A stretch of DNA of 64,000 nt, taken from Phocoena phocoena. Lineage: Eukaryota > Chordata > Mammalia > Artiodactyla > Phocoenidae. Under the pieces are notes generated by a model. That model saw nothing but the letters and a program-made list of their open reading frames with translations. It was not told where the DNA came from and did no database searches. The DNA lies in contig NW_027077445.1 in assembly GCF_963924675.1 (NCBI RefSeq), positions 372,001 to 436,000 on the forward strand, given 5' to 3'. Below are positions 1 to 9,631 of the stretch, piece after piece. Made by a program: the position numbers and the translations under genes. How positions within the stretch are numbered: position 1 is the stretch's first letter; each line of letters begins with the position of its first letter.

Positions 1-333
1 GAATATCACTCAGCAGTGAAATCAATGTCATCAGGCCTGTAGCAGCAAATTGAGTGGATTTAATTATGATGATTCTAAGAGAAATATGTCACACAAAGAA
101 AGATAATTATCATAAGATATCACTAATAGAGGGAGTGTAAACTTGGCTACACATAAACTGAATTACAAAACCGAACAGAGTCTCACATTTAGATAAAAAC
201 CTTATGCTTGCTTAAGGGGAAAGTTGAGTTGGGCTGCTGTATAAAAACAGATTGAAATTAGCACACATACCATTCCATAAGCCAAATACGTAATAAACAA
301 GACCTACTCTTTGCTCAACGAAATAGACTCATC
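1..333 (+). repeat. Diverged satellite fragment outside the main array
   Basis: These bases align with the L1-derived part of the satellite monomer, roughly monomer positions 460-795 (compare 8346-8680). Satellite-specific changes not expected of an ordinary L1 are present, for example the stretch around CATCAGGCCTGTAGCAGC near 30-47 and CATTCCATAAGCCAAATAC near 270-288. The fragment is clearly more diverged than M2-M34. It has the same orientation as the array 6 kb downstream and is cut off at 333, where an L1 ORF2 fragment begins. It may be a second array edge or an old monomer separated from the array by later insertions; the window edge prevents a decision. Confidence 0.85.
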
Positions 334-1066
334 CATGGTGTATCACCTCACACCTATTAGAATGGGCATCATCAGAAAATCTACAAACAACAAATGCTGG
401 AAACGGTGTGGAGATAAGGAATCCTCTTCCACTATTGTTGGGAACGTAAATTGATACAGTCACTGTGGAGAACATTATGGAGTTTCTTATAAAACTAAGA
501 ATAGAATTACCATATGATACAGCAATCCCTCTACTGGGCATATACCCAGACAAAACCATAAATCAAAAAGAGACATTCACCACAATGTTCATTGCATCAC
601 TATTTACACTATCCAGGAAATGGAAGCAACCTAAATGCCCACAGACAGACGAATGCATAAAGAGTGGTACATATATAAAATGGAATATTACTAAGCCATA
701 AAAAGGAATGAAATTGGGACATTTGTAGAGACGTTGATGGATCTAGAGACTGTCATACAGAGTGAAGTAAGTCAGAAAGAGAAAAACAAATCTTGTATAT
801 TAATGCATATATGTGGAACCTAGAAAAATTGTACAGATGAACCGTTTTGCAAGGCAGAAATAGAGCAATACATGTATACAACAAACGTATGGACAACAAG
901 GGGGGAAAGCTGTTGGGGATGGTGGTGGGAGGAGTTGAGATATTGGGATTGGTATGTATACATTTATATGTATAAAGTAGATAACCAAAAACAACCTGCT
1001 GTATAAAAATATAAAATTAAATTCAAAATACAAAAATAAAATTAAAAAAAGTAAAACAGAAAAAAT
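334..1066 (+). mobile_element. 5'-truncated LINE-1 (L1), 3' end with ORF2 remnant and A-rich tail
   Basis: The fragment begins inside the C-terminal part of L1 ORF2, runs through the 3' UTR and ends in an A-rich tail at about 1020-1066. Translated pieces show typical ORF2p C-terminal motifs: a KCWKRC cysteine pair near 393-410, then in another frame LLGIYPDKT (about 528-554) and WKQPKCPQTDECIKS (about 621-665). The change of frame between them, early stops and 5' truncation make it non-functional. The 3' UTR (about 790-1010, with GGAACCTAGAAAAATTGTAC) is of the cetartiodactyl type. It starts exactly where the satellite fragment 1-333 stops, so it either inserted there or was joined by rearrangement; no target-site duplication can be tested because the other flank is not satellite. 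Confidence 0.9.
465..815 (+). pseudogene. L1 ORF2p C-terminal remnant (dead)
   Basis: An open stretch at 465-701 (78 codons) reads as the extreme C-terminal region of L1 ORF2p downstream of the cysteine motif: IELPYDTAIPLLGIYP at 495-542 and WKQPKCP at 621-641 match the family. A single-base difference then shifts the frame: the WNITKP end at 701 replaces the expected continuation, while family-like sequence continues in another frame to about 815. L1 ORF2p supplies endonuclease and reverse transcriptase for retrotransposition; neither domain is present here. Confidence 0.85.
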
Positions 1067-1280
1067 ATTCTTCCCTTCACATACATGTATTTATATGAAT
1101 AAATTATTTCCATGCTTATATCTGTAAATACACAAAAGAGGAATAAAATCTACCTTGAACCAAAAACGAAAAAAAGATAAAAAAGAACAGAACCCACCAG
1201 TTACACAGAGGAAAACCGTTTCAGGGCACTTGCTCCAATTGCAAACAATTCTGAAGTTGGTCAGTGGTGGGGAATCATCT
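1067..1280. other. A-rich, AT-rich stretch, unassigned
   Basis: This follows the L1 tail. It contains A-runs at about 1165-1190 and AT-rich text, but I see no second L1 body, gene or satellite homology. It may be partly tail-derived microsatellite. Confidence 0.4.
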
Positions 1281-2363
1281 CCCATTCAGCCAGCATGCTC
1301 CTCGCAACAAGCGTCCTCACTGCAAAGCTGGGGGCCCGTGCCGAGGTATCTGTGAGTAAACGTGGGCCGAGCCCCAGGCCAGCTGCTGCTGAAATGTTCC
1401 CACCCTTCCAAGGCTAAACACCTGAATATGTACAAGGACTTGAAAACCTAGAGGAAGGGCTATGGAGCCACATGAGGGACAGCATGCCAGCCGACTTGGT
1501 GCCTGCAGGCCAGCCAGGATGGTCCTGGCCCTGGGTGCTCTTCTGGAAGCTCTCCCTTTCCCTGCCTGAGATACCCCTGCTGTCCCGGCCCCCACTGTTT
1601 TCTTCCTTCCTCACCTGTGCCCAGGGAGAAATTCCAGCGGCAGGTGTGGGTGATACATCCTCTTCTTTAGCAGGTAGCATCTTGGCAACTGCTGCAGAAA
1701 GTCCAGCAGAGCCCCACTCACACTGGGACACCCACAAAGCCGTGGCCTCTCACTCCCTCCCACCAGCCCAGCCCCGAGACTGCTGACAGGGCAGAGAAAA
1801 TGGCGTCAGGCACAGCTGCAGGGGCTCTTGCTGCCTGGAGCGGTGTTTATATTGATCTCAACCCAGGCACACCTGGGGAGGGCTGGCCGGCACGGTCAGG
1901 CTTCCCAAGCCAGCCAATAATCACCCCTCAGGGGCTCACAGTTGCTGAAAATGGAACTTGCTGAATTGGCCAGGTCCAAGGAACAGGTGTGGGCTCCTGA
2001 GAGTCAGGATAGACAAGGGGCTGCAGCTCTGGCTTGTTTTCTAATTATATTATCTGGCCCATGAGTGGGAGACAACTTCAAGAAAACCCTCTCCTAATGA
2101 GAGGAACCCAGGAGTCAGGGAGAGGAGGGGTGGGTGGTGGTTGGAGACAGAGGCCTGGTGCCCCGGGTGCAGTGGAAGTCTCTGGAAGACCAGGTGGAGG
2201 GAGGCCGCACAGAGTGATGCCCAGGGTCACAGACCTGTCAGAGCTGCTGTTTGTTAGTTCAAGTCCTGCTCTGAGGTGCTCTGTGTCAGATCTGAGTGAC
2301 AGGTGAGCTGGGAGTGCTCTGCAATGAGGGCTATGTGCACGGTTCCTGTGTGCCCAGCCCTGC
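1281..2363. other. GC-rich stretch, not recognised
   Basis: The base composition changes sharply from the AT-rich flank to GC-rich sequence. Open frames of up to 107 codons occur on both strands (for example 1414-1737 minus, 1472-1786 plus), as expected in GC-rich DNA, and none resembles a protein I know. A TATA-like TTTATATTGA lies at about 1846-1855, but there is no convincing gene downstream. It could be older unique DNA, a processed fragment, or 5' sequence of the retroviral relic that follows; I cannot distinguish these by eye. Confidence 0.4.
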
Positions 2364-2580
2364 CAAGGTACCTGCAAGGGTAGCTCTGTATCCTGGGAGG
2401 GGCCTGACCACGGGAGCCCCATGGACTGCAGAGGACCTGCCCAGGGAATCCCATATCCTGGGAGGGGCCTGAACACGAGAGCCCCGTGGGCTGGGGTGGG
2501 GGTAGGGTACCTGCCCAGGTGAGCTCCATATCCTGGGATTGGCCTGACCTCGAGAGCCCCATGGGCTGCTGGAGTCCTGG
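2364..2580. repeat. Minisatellite, about three imperfect 65-75 bp units
   Basis: The phrase TATCCTGGGAGGGGCCTGA starts at 2389 and 2454 and recurs with changes at 2529, giving spacings of 65 and 75 bases. Each is followed by a version of GAGCCCCATGG. The middle unit has gained a G-rich run near 2490-2505. The repeat explains a proline/glycine-rich open frame on the minus strand (2078-2611), which is therefore unlikely to be a gene. Confidence 0.8.
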
Positions 2581-2609
2581 TAAAGGATGTCAGGACAGTC
2601 AGTGAAGCC

Positions 2610-3640
2610 ACTGAGGATATACCTCCAGTAGTTCCTAAATCCTACACCCTGCTGGTCATTCTACCAACCACCAGGACTTGGTATTCTGTATTAGTCTTCA
2701 CTGATGCCTTCTTTTGTATTCCATTAGTCCCAGAGTCACAAGAAATTTTGGCTTGTGAGTGACAGGACTCAACATACAACTAAAACAATACTTCCAGGCT
2801 GTCTTGCCCCAAGGGTTCAAAAATTCCCACACCATCTTTGGGGAAAGCTCAGCTAAAGACCTAAAAGTTCTACCTCTGGAAAAGGAAACACTCCTTCAAT
2901 ATTCAGACGACATTCTGATCGCCAGCCCTACTAAGGAGGCCTCAGAACTACCAAGCCAATAAAGGATAGAAGTTGTCCACGAAAAAGCTCAAGTACCACA
3001 GACTACGGTGACCTGCCTGGGCTTCATTCTCACAGAAGGTCGGAGAAGCCCATCCCAGGAAAGGGAAGAAACAATTTACAGCCTTACCCCTTTCTGAAAC
3101 TAGAAGACAGCTTAGGGGTTCCTGGGGAAGCCAGGGTTTCCTGCCTCTGGATCCCTAACTACAGTCTACTAGCTGGGCCTCTATATGAAACACTGAAAGG
3201 AAAAGATGATGATCCTTTTGAATAGAATCCAGAAGTGGCCTTTCAAGAATGGAAAGAGCAGTCAATTCAGACCCTTGCCCTGGAACTCCCTAATTTAGCT
3301 AAACCCTTTGACCTTTACATTCCTGGTGAAAGGTGAATCGCCATTGGAGTATTAGTGCAAAAACTGGGACCACTTGAAATGGAACAATGCAAGAATGCCA
3401 TCCAGGTAGGATAAACTATGGTCACCAAGGGGCTTGGCCCACCGCCACATCTGGCCAAGATACTGGTGGTATCTGAAAACCTGGAAATCAGCAGCCCAAA
3501 AGGCCACCTCCCTTCTAAGGGAAACGGACCCCACGTGGTGATCCTAACCCCCAACCATGCCCTGAAGTTGCAGGGTTTGCTCCGTGGGCACACTGACCTC
3601 GATTGAGGAGGCCCTCCAACTCCAACCTCCAGAGAGATAA
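2610..3640 (+). pseudogene. Endogenous retrovirus pol relic (reverse transcriptase to RNase H region), class I type
   Basis: Broken pieces in several frames follow the order of a gammaretrovirus-like pol. They include a reverse transcriptase motif A region (FTDAFF, near 2698-2715), LPQGFKNS near 2803-2826, the catalytic-site region near 2899-2916 (YSDD, where the family has YVDD or YMDD), the connection region near 3120-3190, and an RNase H-proximal stretch containing IGVLVQKLGP near 3340-3370. Stops and frame changes separate them (for example at 2960 and about 3224), so no enzyme can be made. Part of the finger and palm region appears deleted. It lies outside the satellite array and is an old genomic insertion. 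Confidence 0.8.
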
Positions 3641-4022
3641 CCGGGGGCAACGGGGCACCATGACGACCCGTGTGACCATCACTTGACCTGGAGTTTCTCT
3701 CATAAAACAACAAGAGTGTGTCCCAAAAGAGTAGACTACTGCTTGCAGTACTTACTGTACCCAGAGGGGAGCTAATAATCTTGGCGGGGGAACCGTATAT
3801 CATGCTGTCACCATAGAAAAGCCTACAGACACCCTGATGATGGTGGCCAATAAGACCGGCTGGACTCCTGTTTACTTCCAAAGGCTCTTGACTCAGTGAC
3901 CATCATGATCCTTCATCACCACTGACCCTGGACTGTCTGGGAGCTGAGCGGGCAGGATCCTGACACCTGGTGCTGTTTTTACGTTAATTCAGGGGCCTAA
4001 TGGAAGAAAGCGCAGACTGTTG
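3641..4022 (+). pseudogene. Endogenous retrovirus relic, end of pol and env transmembrane remnant
   Basis: Downstream of pol the reading frames are short and broken. A recognisable retroviral envelope transmembrane signature, CCFYVN, is encoded near 3970-3990, preceded by weakly envelope-like sequence. The surface subunit and most of env appear to be missing. The order pol, env fragment, LTR-like end agrees with one collapsed provirus on the plus strand. The assignment to env rests mainly on this short motif. Confidence 0.6.
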
Positions 4023-4084
4023 GTCAGAGCATCTAGGCTGGCAGAAACGGTCAGTCAGAGCATCTAGGCTGGCAGAAACGGTCA
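4023..4084 (+). repeat. Perfect 31-bp tandem duplication
   Basis: Two adjacent identical 31-base copies (4023-4053 and 4054-4084) each begin GTCAGAGCATCTAGGCTGGC. It lies between the env remnant and the LTR-like region. Perfect identity next to heavily decayed sequence suggests a late local slippage event. Confidence 0.95.
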
Positions 4085-4435
4085 GCCTAAGGTGGCCGAA
4101 CAAATGTGGGGCGGAGTGAAACTGGACCTCACAGCGCCACTGCACATCTCCTTTCTGGACCCTTAAAGGTCATTAGAATCTATAACACTTCCAATACTGG
4201 TGCTCAGGTGGACGAGCAGGGAGGCAGGAGGCCTGGGGACAATCAACGTCACCTGGAGGCTGCTGGGGAGAAGTTCTGACCCTCGCCCACGGGTATGAAG
4301 CCTCCTAACTCAGCACTCAGCAGTTACAGAAGAAGGGTCTGCACCCGCAGCACTCCAAGAATGAGGAAAGGGACAAAAGGCAGAAGAGAAGTTTGTCCCA
4401 GGCAAAGCCCCTTAAAAATGCCTGGGAGATAAAAA
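4085..4435 (+). other. Retroviral relic, 3' region, no frame recognised
   Basis: This lies between the env remnant and the LTR-like end and probably belongs to the same provirus (late env, 3' non-coding or start of LTR U3). I see no motif or open frame that resolves it. Confidence 0.4.
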
Positions 4436-4860
4436 TAGAATCTGGGCAATAAAATAAAGTCTAACCATTTTTATCCTTTGTGCTTTGTCTAATTTCAGGT
4501 GCTCCTAGTGTCCCGCATACAGAGGTTCCACACCCGGCACTTCAGACCAGATTTCCTAGAGCAGAATGGCTCGATGACACTTCAGCTCCTGGGGCCCAGT
4601 TCAGACTCCGTGGCATAGAGCCTGAGCTGCAGCCAACCAGGTCCTCGAGAGCTCAGCACCCTCCCTCCCAGTGACTCTGACAGGATCTCTACACAGCAGC
4701 CCAGCCCACAGACCACAGGGTAGCACCTCTCCATTCTCTGATCAAAATATAAAGTTTCCTTTGCTTTTGAACCAAACTCAGTCTCGATCTATTGGCTCCA
4801 ATGACACTGGGCAGGGGGACACTTGTTGGCGTCCACTCTGGAGGATCAGTAACAGAAATT
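4436..4860 (+). mobile_element. LTR-like 3' end of the retroviral relic
   Basis: Poly(A)-signal-like sequences occur at about 4449-4460 (AATAAAATAAAG) and, degenerate, at about 4745-4753 (AATATAAAG). The second is followed by a T-rich segment and the text ATTGGCTCCAATGACACTGG (4790-4809), which resembles the R-U5 part of class I LTRs. The element boundary near 4860 is uncertain and I did not find a matching 5' LTR in the window. Confidence 0.5.
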
Positions 4861-4862
4861 GA

Positions 4863-5164
4863 GAACATTGTAACTTCAATGAACAGATGTGTGAGCCAAA
4901 CTGTAATTAACATAGAACAGTGTATAAGGCTCGGGTAAAATAAGATGTTTCAAACACTTCCATTTGATATTTCCATCACTTTCTTATAAGCAAGTTCAGT
5001 GAAAAGGTTTGTCTTCTTTGTCAGGTCAATATTAGAGAAACAAAGTGATTTCTTTCCAAGGATGTACATCTAATAATCTTGGTTAAAGCTTCAATCTTGT
5101 TTTAAATGCTTTTGCATTGAAAATGATACCTCTCTTTCAGCTCCCCCATTTCTGAGAAGCATAA
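4863..5164. other. AT-rich stretch, nothing recognised
   Basis: No gene, known repeat or satellite homology is visible between the LTR-like end and the L1 3' UTR fragment. Confidence 0.5.
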
Positions 5165-5370
5165 AATCTTATAATTTATTATTACCAAAGGGAAATGGTA
5201 GGAGGAGGGATAAATTAACAGTTTGGGATTAACACATACACACTGCTATGTATGAAATCATCAGCAAGGAACTACTGTATAGCACAGGGAACTACACTCA
5301 ATATTTTGCAATAACCTATAAGGGGAAATGATCTGAAAAAGAATAGATATTTTTATTGACATCATCCATC
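5165..5370 (+). mobile_element. L1 3' UTR fragment at the array edge (probable fossil monomer, L1 part)
   Basis: The sequence is close to the ordinary cetartiodactyl L1 3' UTR: TTTGGGATTAACACATACAC at 5222-5241, CTACTGTATAGCACAGGGAA at 5272-5291, and ATCTGAAAAAGAATAGATAT at about 5331-5350. The same positions in array monomers are present but heavily changed. It is followed directly by spacer-like sequence, in the same order as L1 part and spacer inside a monomer. I therefore read 5165-6149 as an old edge copy that escaped homogenisation. An independent L1 insertion is possible. Confidence 0.8.
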
Positions 5371-6149
5371 AATGACAGTAAAAATGGAATCTAAGGGAAG
5401 ACAGTGGTGAGTGCTTCTGACCCTGAAGACTTCAATCATCTAAAGTTTGGACTCTGCCTACTTCCCAAGGCCCTTAATGAACATATGTGTAGCCGTAGCT
5501 TAAAAAATTCCCCAGTTTGGGTTGCGGAGAGACACTGATATTTAAAATCCCCTGGTGTTCTCCTCACATGAATGGGACCCTTCCTACACCTAAAACATGC
5601 CTGTCACACCCAGAGGATGGTATACCGTCTGATCGGGAAAAGTTTGGAAAAGGCATCTCATCTCCTCATCTCTTGGTGCTAGGGTTCACCACTCCAGCGT
5701 CTTTACTAACAGTCTCCCCACTTGGAGATGTCAGCACTGTCAACATCCTGTTGCATACAGTTTGGAATTTGTCCAGAGGATGAAGCAGAAGGAGGAGGAA
5801 CAATGAGAGACAAGTCCTAGGTGTTCGGACAGGCACATGCCACTCTAATTTCCAATCAGGAAGACGAATTGACCAAAGGCTAGTGTTGCCCATGGAAAAA
5901 GAATAGGGCTTGAGGAGTCCTGATGCTTTGTGGCCAGTTCCCATAAACACAAGTTGGAAAATGGAACTCAGGGGCACTAAAATTCACGAAACTGCAGAAT
6001 TGAAAATATCTATCACTGAAAAATGTCTTGAGGAAAGTCAGAGAAAAGGACTTGTTAGCAATGGAGAATGGCAGGAAAGGGATTGGAAGAGGTAGAAAGG
6101 ACTCGCCATTAAGCACAAGAAAAGGGGCTGAACATTGCCAACATTGCAG
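5371..6149 (+). repeat. Strongly diverged satellite spacer (fossil edge monomer M0)
   Basis: From about 5570 onward this aligns with the monomer spacer at moderate identity: GGGTTCACCACTCCAGCG at 5682-5699 against GGGTTCACCATTCCAGATG, CTCCCCACTTGGAG at about 5713-5726, AATGAGAGACAAG at about 5802-5814, and AACTCAGGGGCACTAAAATT at 5963-5982. Its first 200 bases align poorly. Parts (TTAAAAAATTCCCCAG near 5499-5514, GAGAGACACTGAT near 5527-5539) look like a retroviral LTR promoter/R region, hinting that the spacer could descend from an LTR; this is a weak inference. Open frames here are short and not gene-like. Confidence 0.75.
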
Positions 6150-6219
6150 TTGGCCAAAAAGGGTGTATGCGTCTTTTTCTGTATATATTCAAGAAAAGGG
6201 CATACACTTTTTTAGCCAA
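6150..6219. repeat. Degenerate copy of the monomer palindrome (edge)
   Basis: The left arm begins TTGGCCAAAAAGGGTGTATG and the right arm carries GCATACACTTTTTTAGCCAA. The centre is ATATAT. Several mismatches weaken it, but the inner element GTGTATGC pairs with GCATACAC, where array copies have GCGTATGC and GCATACGC, so both arms changed together. Confidence 0.85.
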
Positions 6220-7885
6220 CCAAACAGGTGGGCACTGGAAATCAATACTACAAAACATATCACTTTGCATCAGTCAGAAGAGCCGTCCTCATAAAGTGTA
6301 AACACCAGAAATGCAGGACAGGGCAAGGAGAAAAGGGATCCCTGTGAGTCTTATAGTGGAAATGTATATTGCCAACGGTCACTCTGGATAAGTCTATTGT
6401 GTTTACTAAAGCATCTAAAAAATGAGCTACCGAGCACAGGGCACTTGCACTCATGGACGTATATCTTGGGAAAAACAAAAATCGAGAGGACACAGGCACC
6501 CCAATGTTTACCACCTCTCTGTTTAAAAGATCCTCGACTAGGATATAACTTAAATGTATCTGCAGAGAAAAAACGGACAGAGATGTGGTGCTTATGTAGA
6601 GTGGAATATTACTCAGCCTGGAAATCAATGAAATACGACCAGTTATAACAACTCCAGAGGAGTTACGTGTGATCATTCGAAGTCACATAATTCAAAAAGA
6701 AAAAGACATAAGATATCACTAATACATGGAATGTTAACATGGCTACACATGAACTGAATTACAAAAGAGAAGAGGGTTTCAAATTAAGAAAATGAACTTA
6801 TGCTTCCTTAAGGGGAAAGGTGAGTTGGGGTGCTGCATAAAACCAGAGATTGAAATTAGCACAGATACCATTCCATAAGCCAAATATGTAATAGTCAACA
6901 CCTACTCCTTGCTCAACGAAATGGACTCAACACGCCATATTCAATGCCTAAGAATATACCGGATTAGTAAGAATCTTAAAACCCATGGACTTATATGTCT
7001 CCGTAAGAGAATCAAGCGCGTGTACAGCGGCATAAACGAAGCAGTGAAAATCCGATAAATCCCATTATTAAAATAAATTTTAAAAACAAAACACAATGAC
7101 AGTGAAATAGGTAGCAATTGTTAAATAATTCACTCAGGGCATGTGATGCAACCTGGATTTACCACATCTACACCCAGTGCTGGTTGAGACATAAGGCTGG
7201 ACACTTCAGGCTGATAGCATTGGTGAGTTTCGGTGTACAAATGCAGATCCTTTGAAGTCTTACTGCATGGTACCCATTCCAAGGGTCCCAACTCTCCAGG
7301 TTCAAGGGATTCTTTCTTCAGCGAAAACATGCGAGGGAAACGCCGAGTATGGTCCACCGTGTGATTAGGAAACGATTTAAAATGCATCTCAGTTTTCGTA
7401 TCCTGGTCCTCGTGTTCACCATTCCAGACGGTTTACTAACACTCTCCCCGCTTGGAGAGTCAGTGCCTTTAACCTCCTGTTTGGCACAGCTTGCAATTTC
7501 TGTGCAAGATGAACAGGAATAGGGAGAACCAATGAGAGACTAGCTGTAGGTGTCTGCATGGGCAAATGTAAGGCTCATTTCCCACCAGGAAGAGGAATTA
7601 ACCAAAGGCTCAGCGTGCCCTGCCGGAAACAGATTAGGGCCTGAAGCAATCCTGCGGTTTTGTGCCCAGCTCACAAGAAAGCGAGTTGAAGAAAGGAGCT
7701 CAGGGGCACTGTAATTCACAAACCTGCAGAGTTATAAATGACAGCTATCCTCCAAAAATATATTGAAGTAAGCCTGCGAAGTGGACTTGAAAGCGGGGCA
7801 GAATTTCAGGAAAACGATTGCAGGGTTTAGACTGGAATTGCCCTGAAAGCAGAGGAAAAGAGGCAGAACGTCGACAATGATGCAC
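6150..7885 (+). repeat. Satellite monomer M1 (edge, 1736 bp)
   Basis: The first 540 bases are strongly diverged and nearer to L1 than array monomers are: GGAATATTACTCAGCC at 6602-6617 is L1-like where inner copies read GCAATATCACTCAGCA. From about 6690 it approaches the array consensus and the spacer (about 7085-7885) is close to it. It carries CGGCATAAACG near 7028, a variant shared with M24 and, changed, M17. Confidence 0.92.
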
Positions 7886-9631
7886 TTAGCCAAAAGGGGC
7901 GTATTCGTTTTTTCCTGAATATATTCAGGAAAAAACGCATACGCCCTTTTTGGCCAACCAAGCAAGCCTGAAAAGGAAATCTGCACTACAATGAAGTCTC
8001 ACTGCCCCCCTGGCAAAAGGGCCATCTGAAAAAAGTGTAAAATCCAGAAAGGTAGGACAGGATATGGAGAACAGGGAGCCTTGTTATGCTGATTGGTGGG
8101 ATGTAAATTGCCAACAGCCACCCTGGAGAAGTGTATGGTGTTTCTTGAAACCCATAAGAAACAAAGCAACACAGCCTATGGCACTTCCACTTATGGTCCC
8201 AAAGATTAGGGAAATTAAAATCAAAAACAGACAGCCACCCCAATGTTTGGGACGGCTGTGTTCACAAGAAGCTCTTTACAGTACCATGTAAATATCCCAG
8301 AAAGCAAAAAATGGATAAAGAAGTTGTGGCACGTACGTGCAATGCAATATCACTCAGCAATGAAATCTGTGTCATCAGGCCCGTAGCGGCATAGTGAGTG
8401 GATGCAGGTACGGTGATTATACGTGAACTACGTCACACAGAAAAAGAAACATCATAAGATATCACTAATACACGGAATGTAAACTTGACTACACATGAAC
8501 TGAATTACAAAACAGAACAGGGTCTCAAATGTAGAAAACCAACTAGTGCTTGCTTATGGGGAAAGGTGCGTTGGGGTGCTGCATAAAACCAGAGACTGAA
8601 ATTAGCACAGATCACTTTCCATAAGCCAAATATATAATAGACAAGACCTACTCCTTGCTCAACGAAATGGACCCAACACCATATATTCAACGCCTAGGAA
8701 TATACCTGACTAGGAAGAATCTTAAAACCCATGGATATATATGTCTCCGTAAGAGAATCAAGCGTGTGTACAGCGGGATAAACGCAGCAGTGAAAATCCG
8801 ATAAATCCCATTATCAAAATAAATTTCAAAAACCAAACACAAAGACAGTGAAATAGAGAGCAATTCTTAAATAATTCACTCAGGGCATGTGATGCAACCG
8901 GGATTGACCACATCTACACCCAGAGCTGGTTGAGACATAAGGCTGGACACTTCAGGCTGATAGCATTGGTGAGTTTTGGTGAGCAAATGCAGACCCTTTG
9001 AAGTCATACTGCATGGTACCCATTCCATGGGTCCCAACTCTCCAGGTTCAAGGGATTCTTCCTCCAGCTAAAACATGCATGGGAAACCCACAGTATCGTC
9101 CACCGTGTGATTGGGAAACGATTTAAAATGCATCTCAGTTTTCGTATCCTGGTCCTCGGGTTCACCATTCCACATGCTTTACTAACACTCTCCCCGCTTG
9201 GAGAGTCAGTGCCTTTAACCTCCTGTTTGGCACAGTTTGCAATTTCTGTGCAAGATGAACAGGAATAGGGAGAACCAATGAGAGACGAGCTGTAGGTGTC
9301 TGCACGGGCAAATGTAACGCTCATTTCCCACCAGGAAGAGGAATTAACCAAAGGCTCAACGTGCCCTGCCGGAAACAGATTAGGGCCTGAAGCAATCCTG
9401 CGGTTTTGTGCCCAGCTCACAAGAAAGCGAGTTAAGGAAAGGAACTCAGGGGCACTGTAATTCACAAACCTGCAGAGTTATAAATGACAGCTATCCTCCA
9501 AAAATATATTGAAGTAAGCCTGCGAAGGGGACTTGAAAGCGGGGCAGAGTTTCAGGAGAACCATTGCAGGGGGTAGACTGGAAATGCCGTGAAAGCATAG
9601 GAAAAGAGGCAGAACGTCGACAATGATGCAC
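7886..9631 (+). repeat. Satellite monomer M2 (1746 bp)
   Basis: The left palindrome arm is decayed (TTAGCCAAAAGGGGCGTATTCG) while the right arm is intact. The L1-derived frame (8064-8291) is broken near 8273. The L1 part has ACCCATAAGAAAC and GGTCCCAAAGATTA (near 8149 and 8196), a variant otherwise seen only in M24. From about 8980 it becomes nearly identical to the spacers of M5 and M8, so the trimer repeat begins inside this monomer. Confidence 0.97.

Noticed and set aside
1472..1786. 104-codon plus-strand frame in the GC-rich island
   Set aside because: No recognisable family, overlaps equally long minus-strand frames, and long chance frames are expected at this base composition.
2078..2611. 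177-codon minus-strand frame as a proline-rich gene
   Set aside because: It is produced by the 65-75 bp minisatellite and GC-rich flank; no start context, domain or support.
5666..5977. Open frames of 78-103 codons in 5510-6120 as genes
   Set aside because: They overlap each other on both strands inside sequence homologous to the satellite spacer.
8985..9080. Pol III B-box-like GGTTCAAGG in the spacer (possible tRNA or SINE origin)
   Set aside because: The final C of the B-box is missing, no A-box or cloverleaf is visible, and some copies read GGTTCAAAGG.
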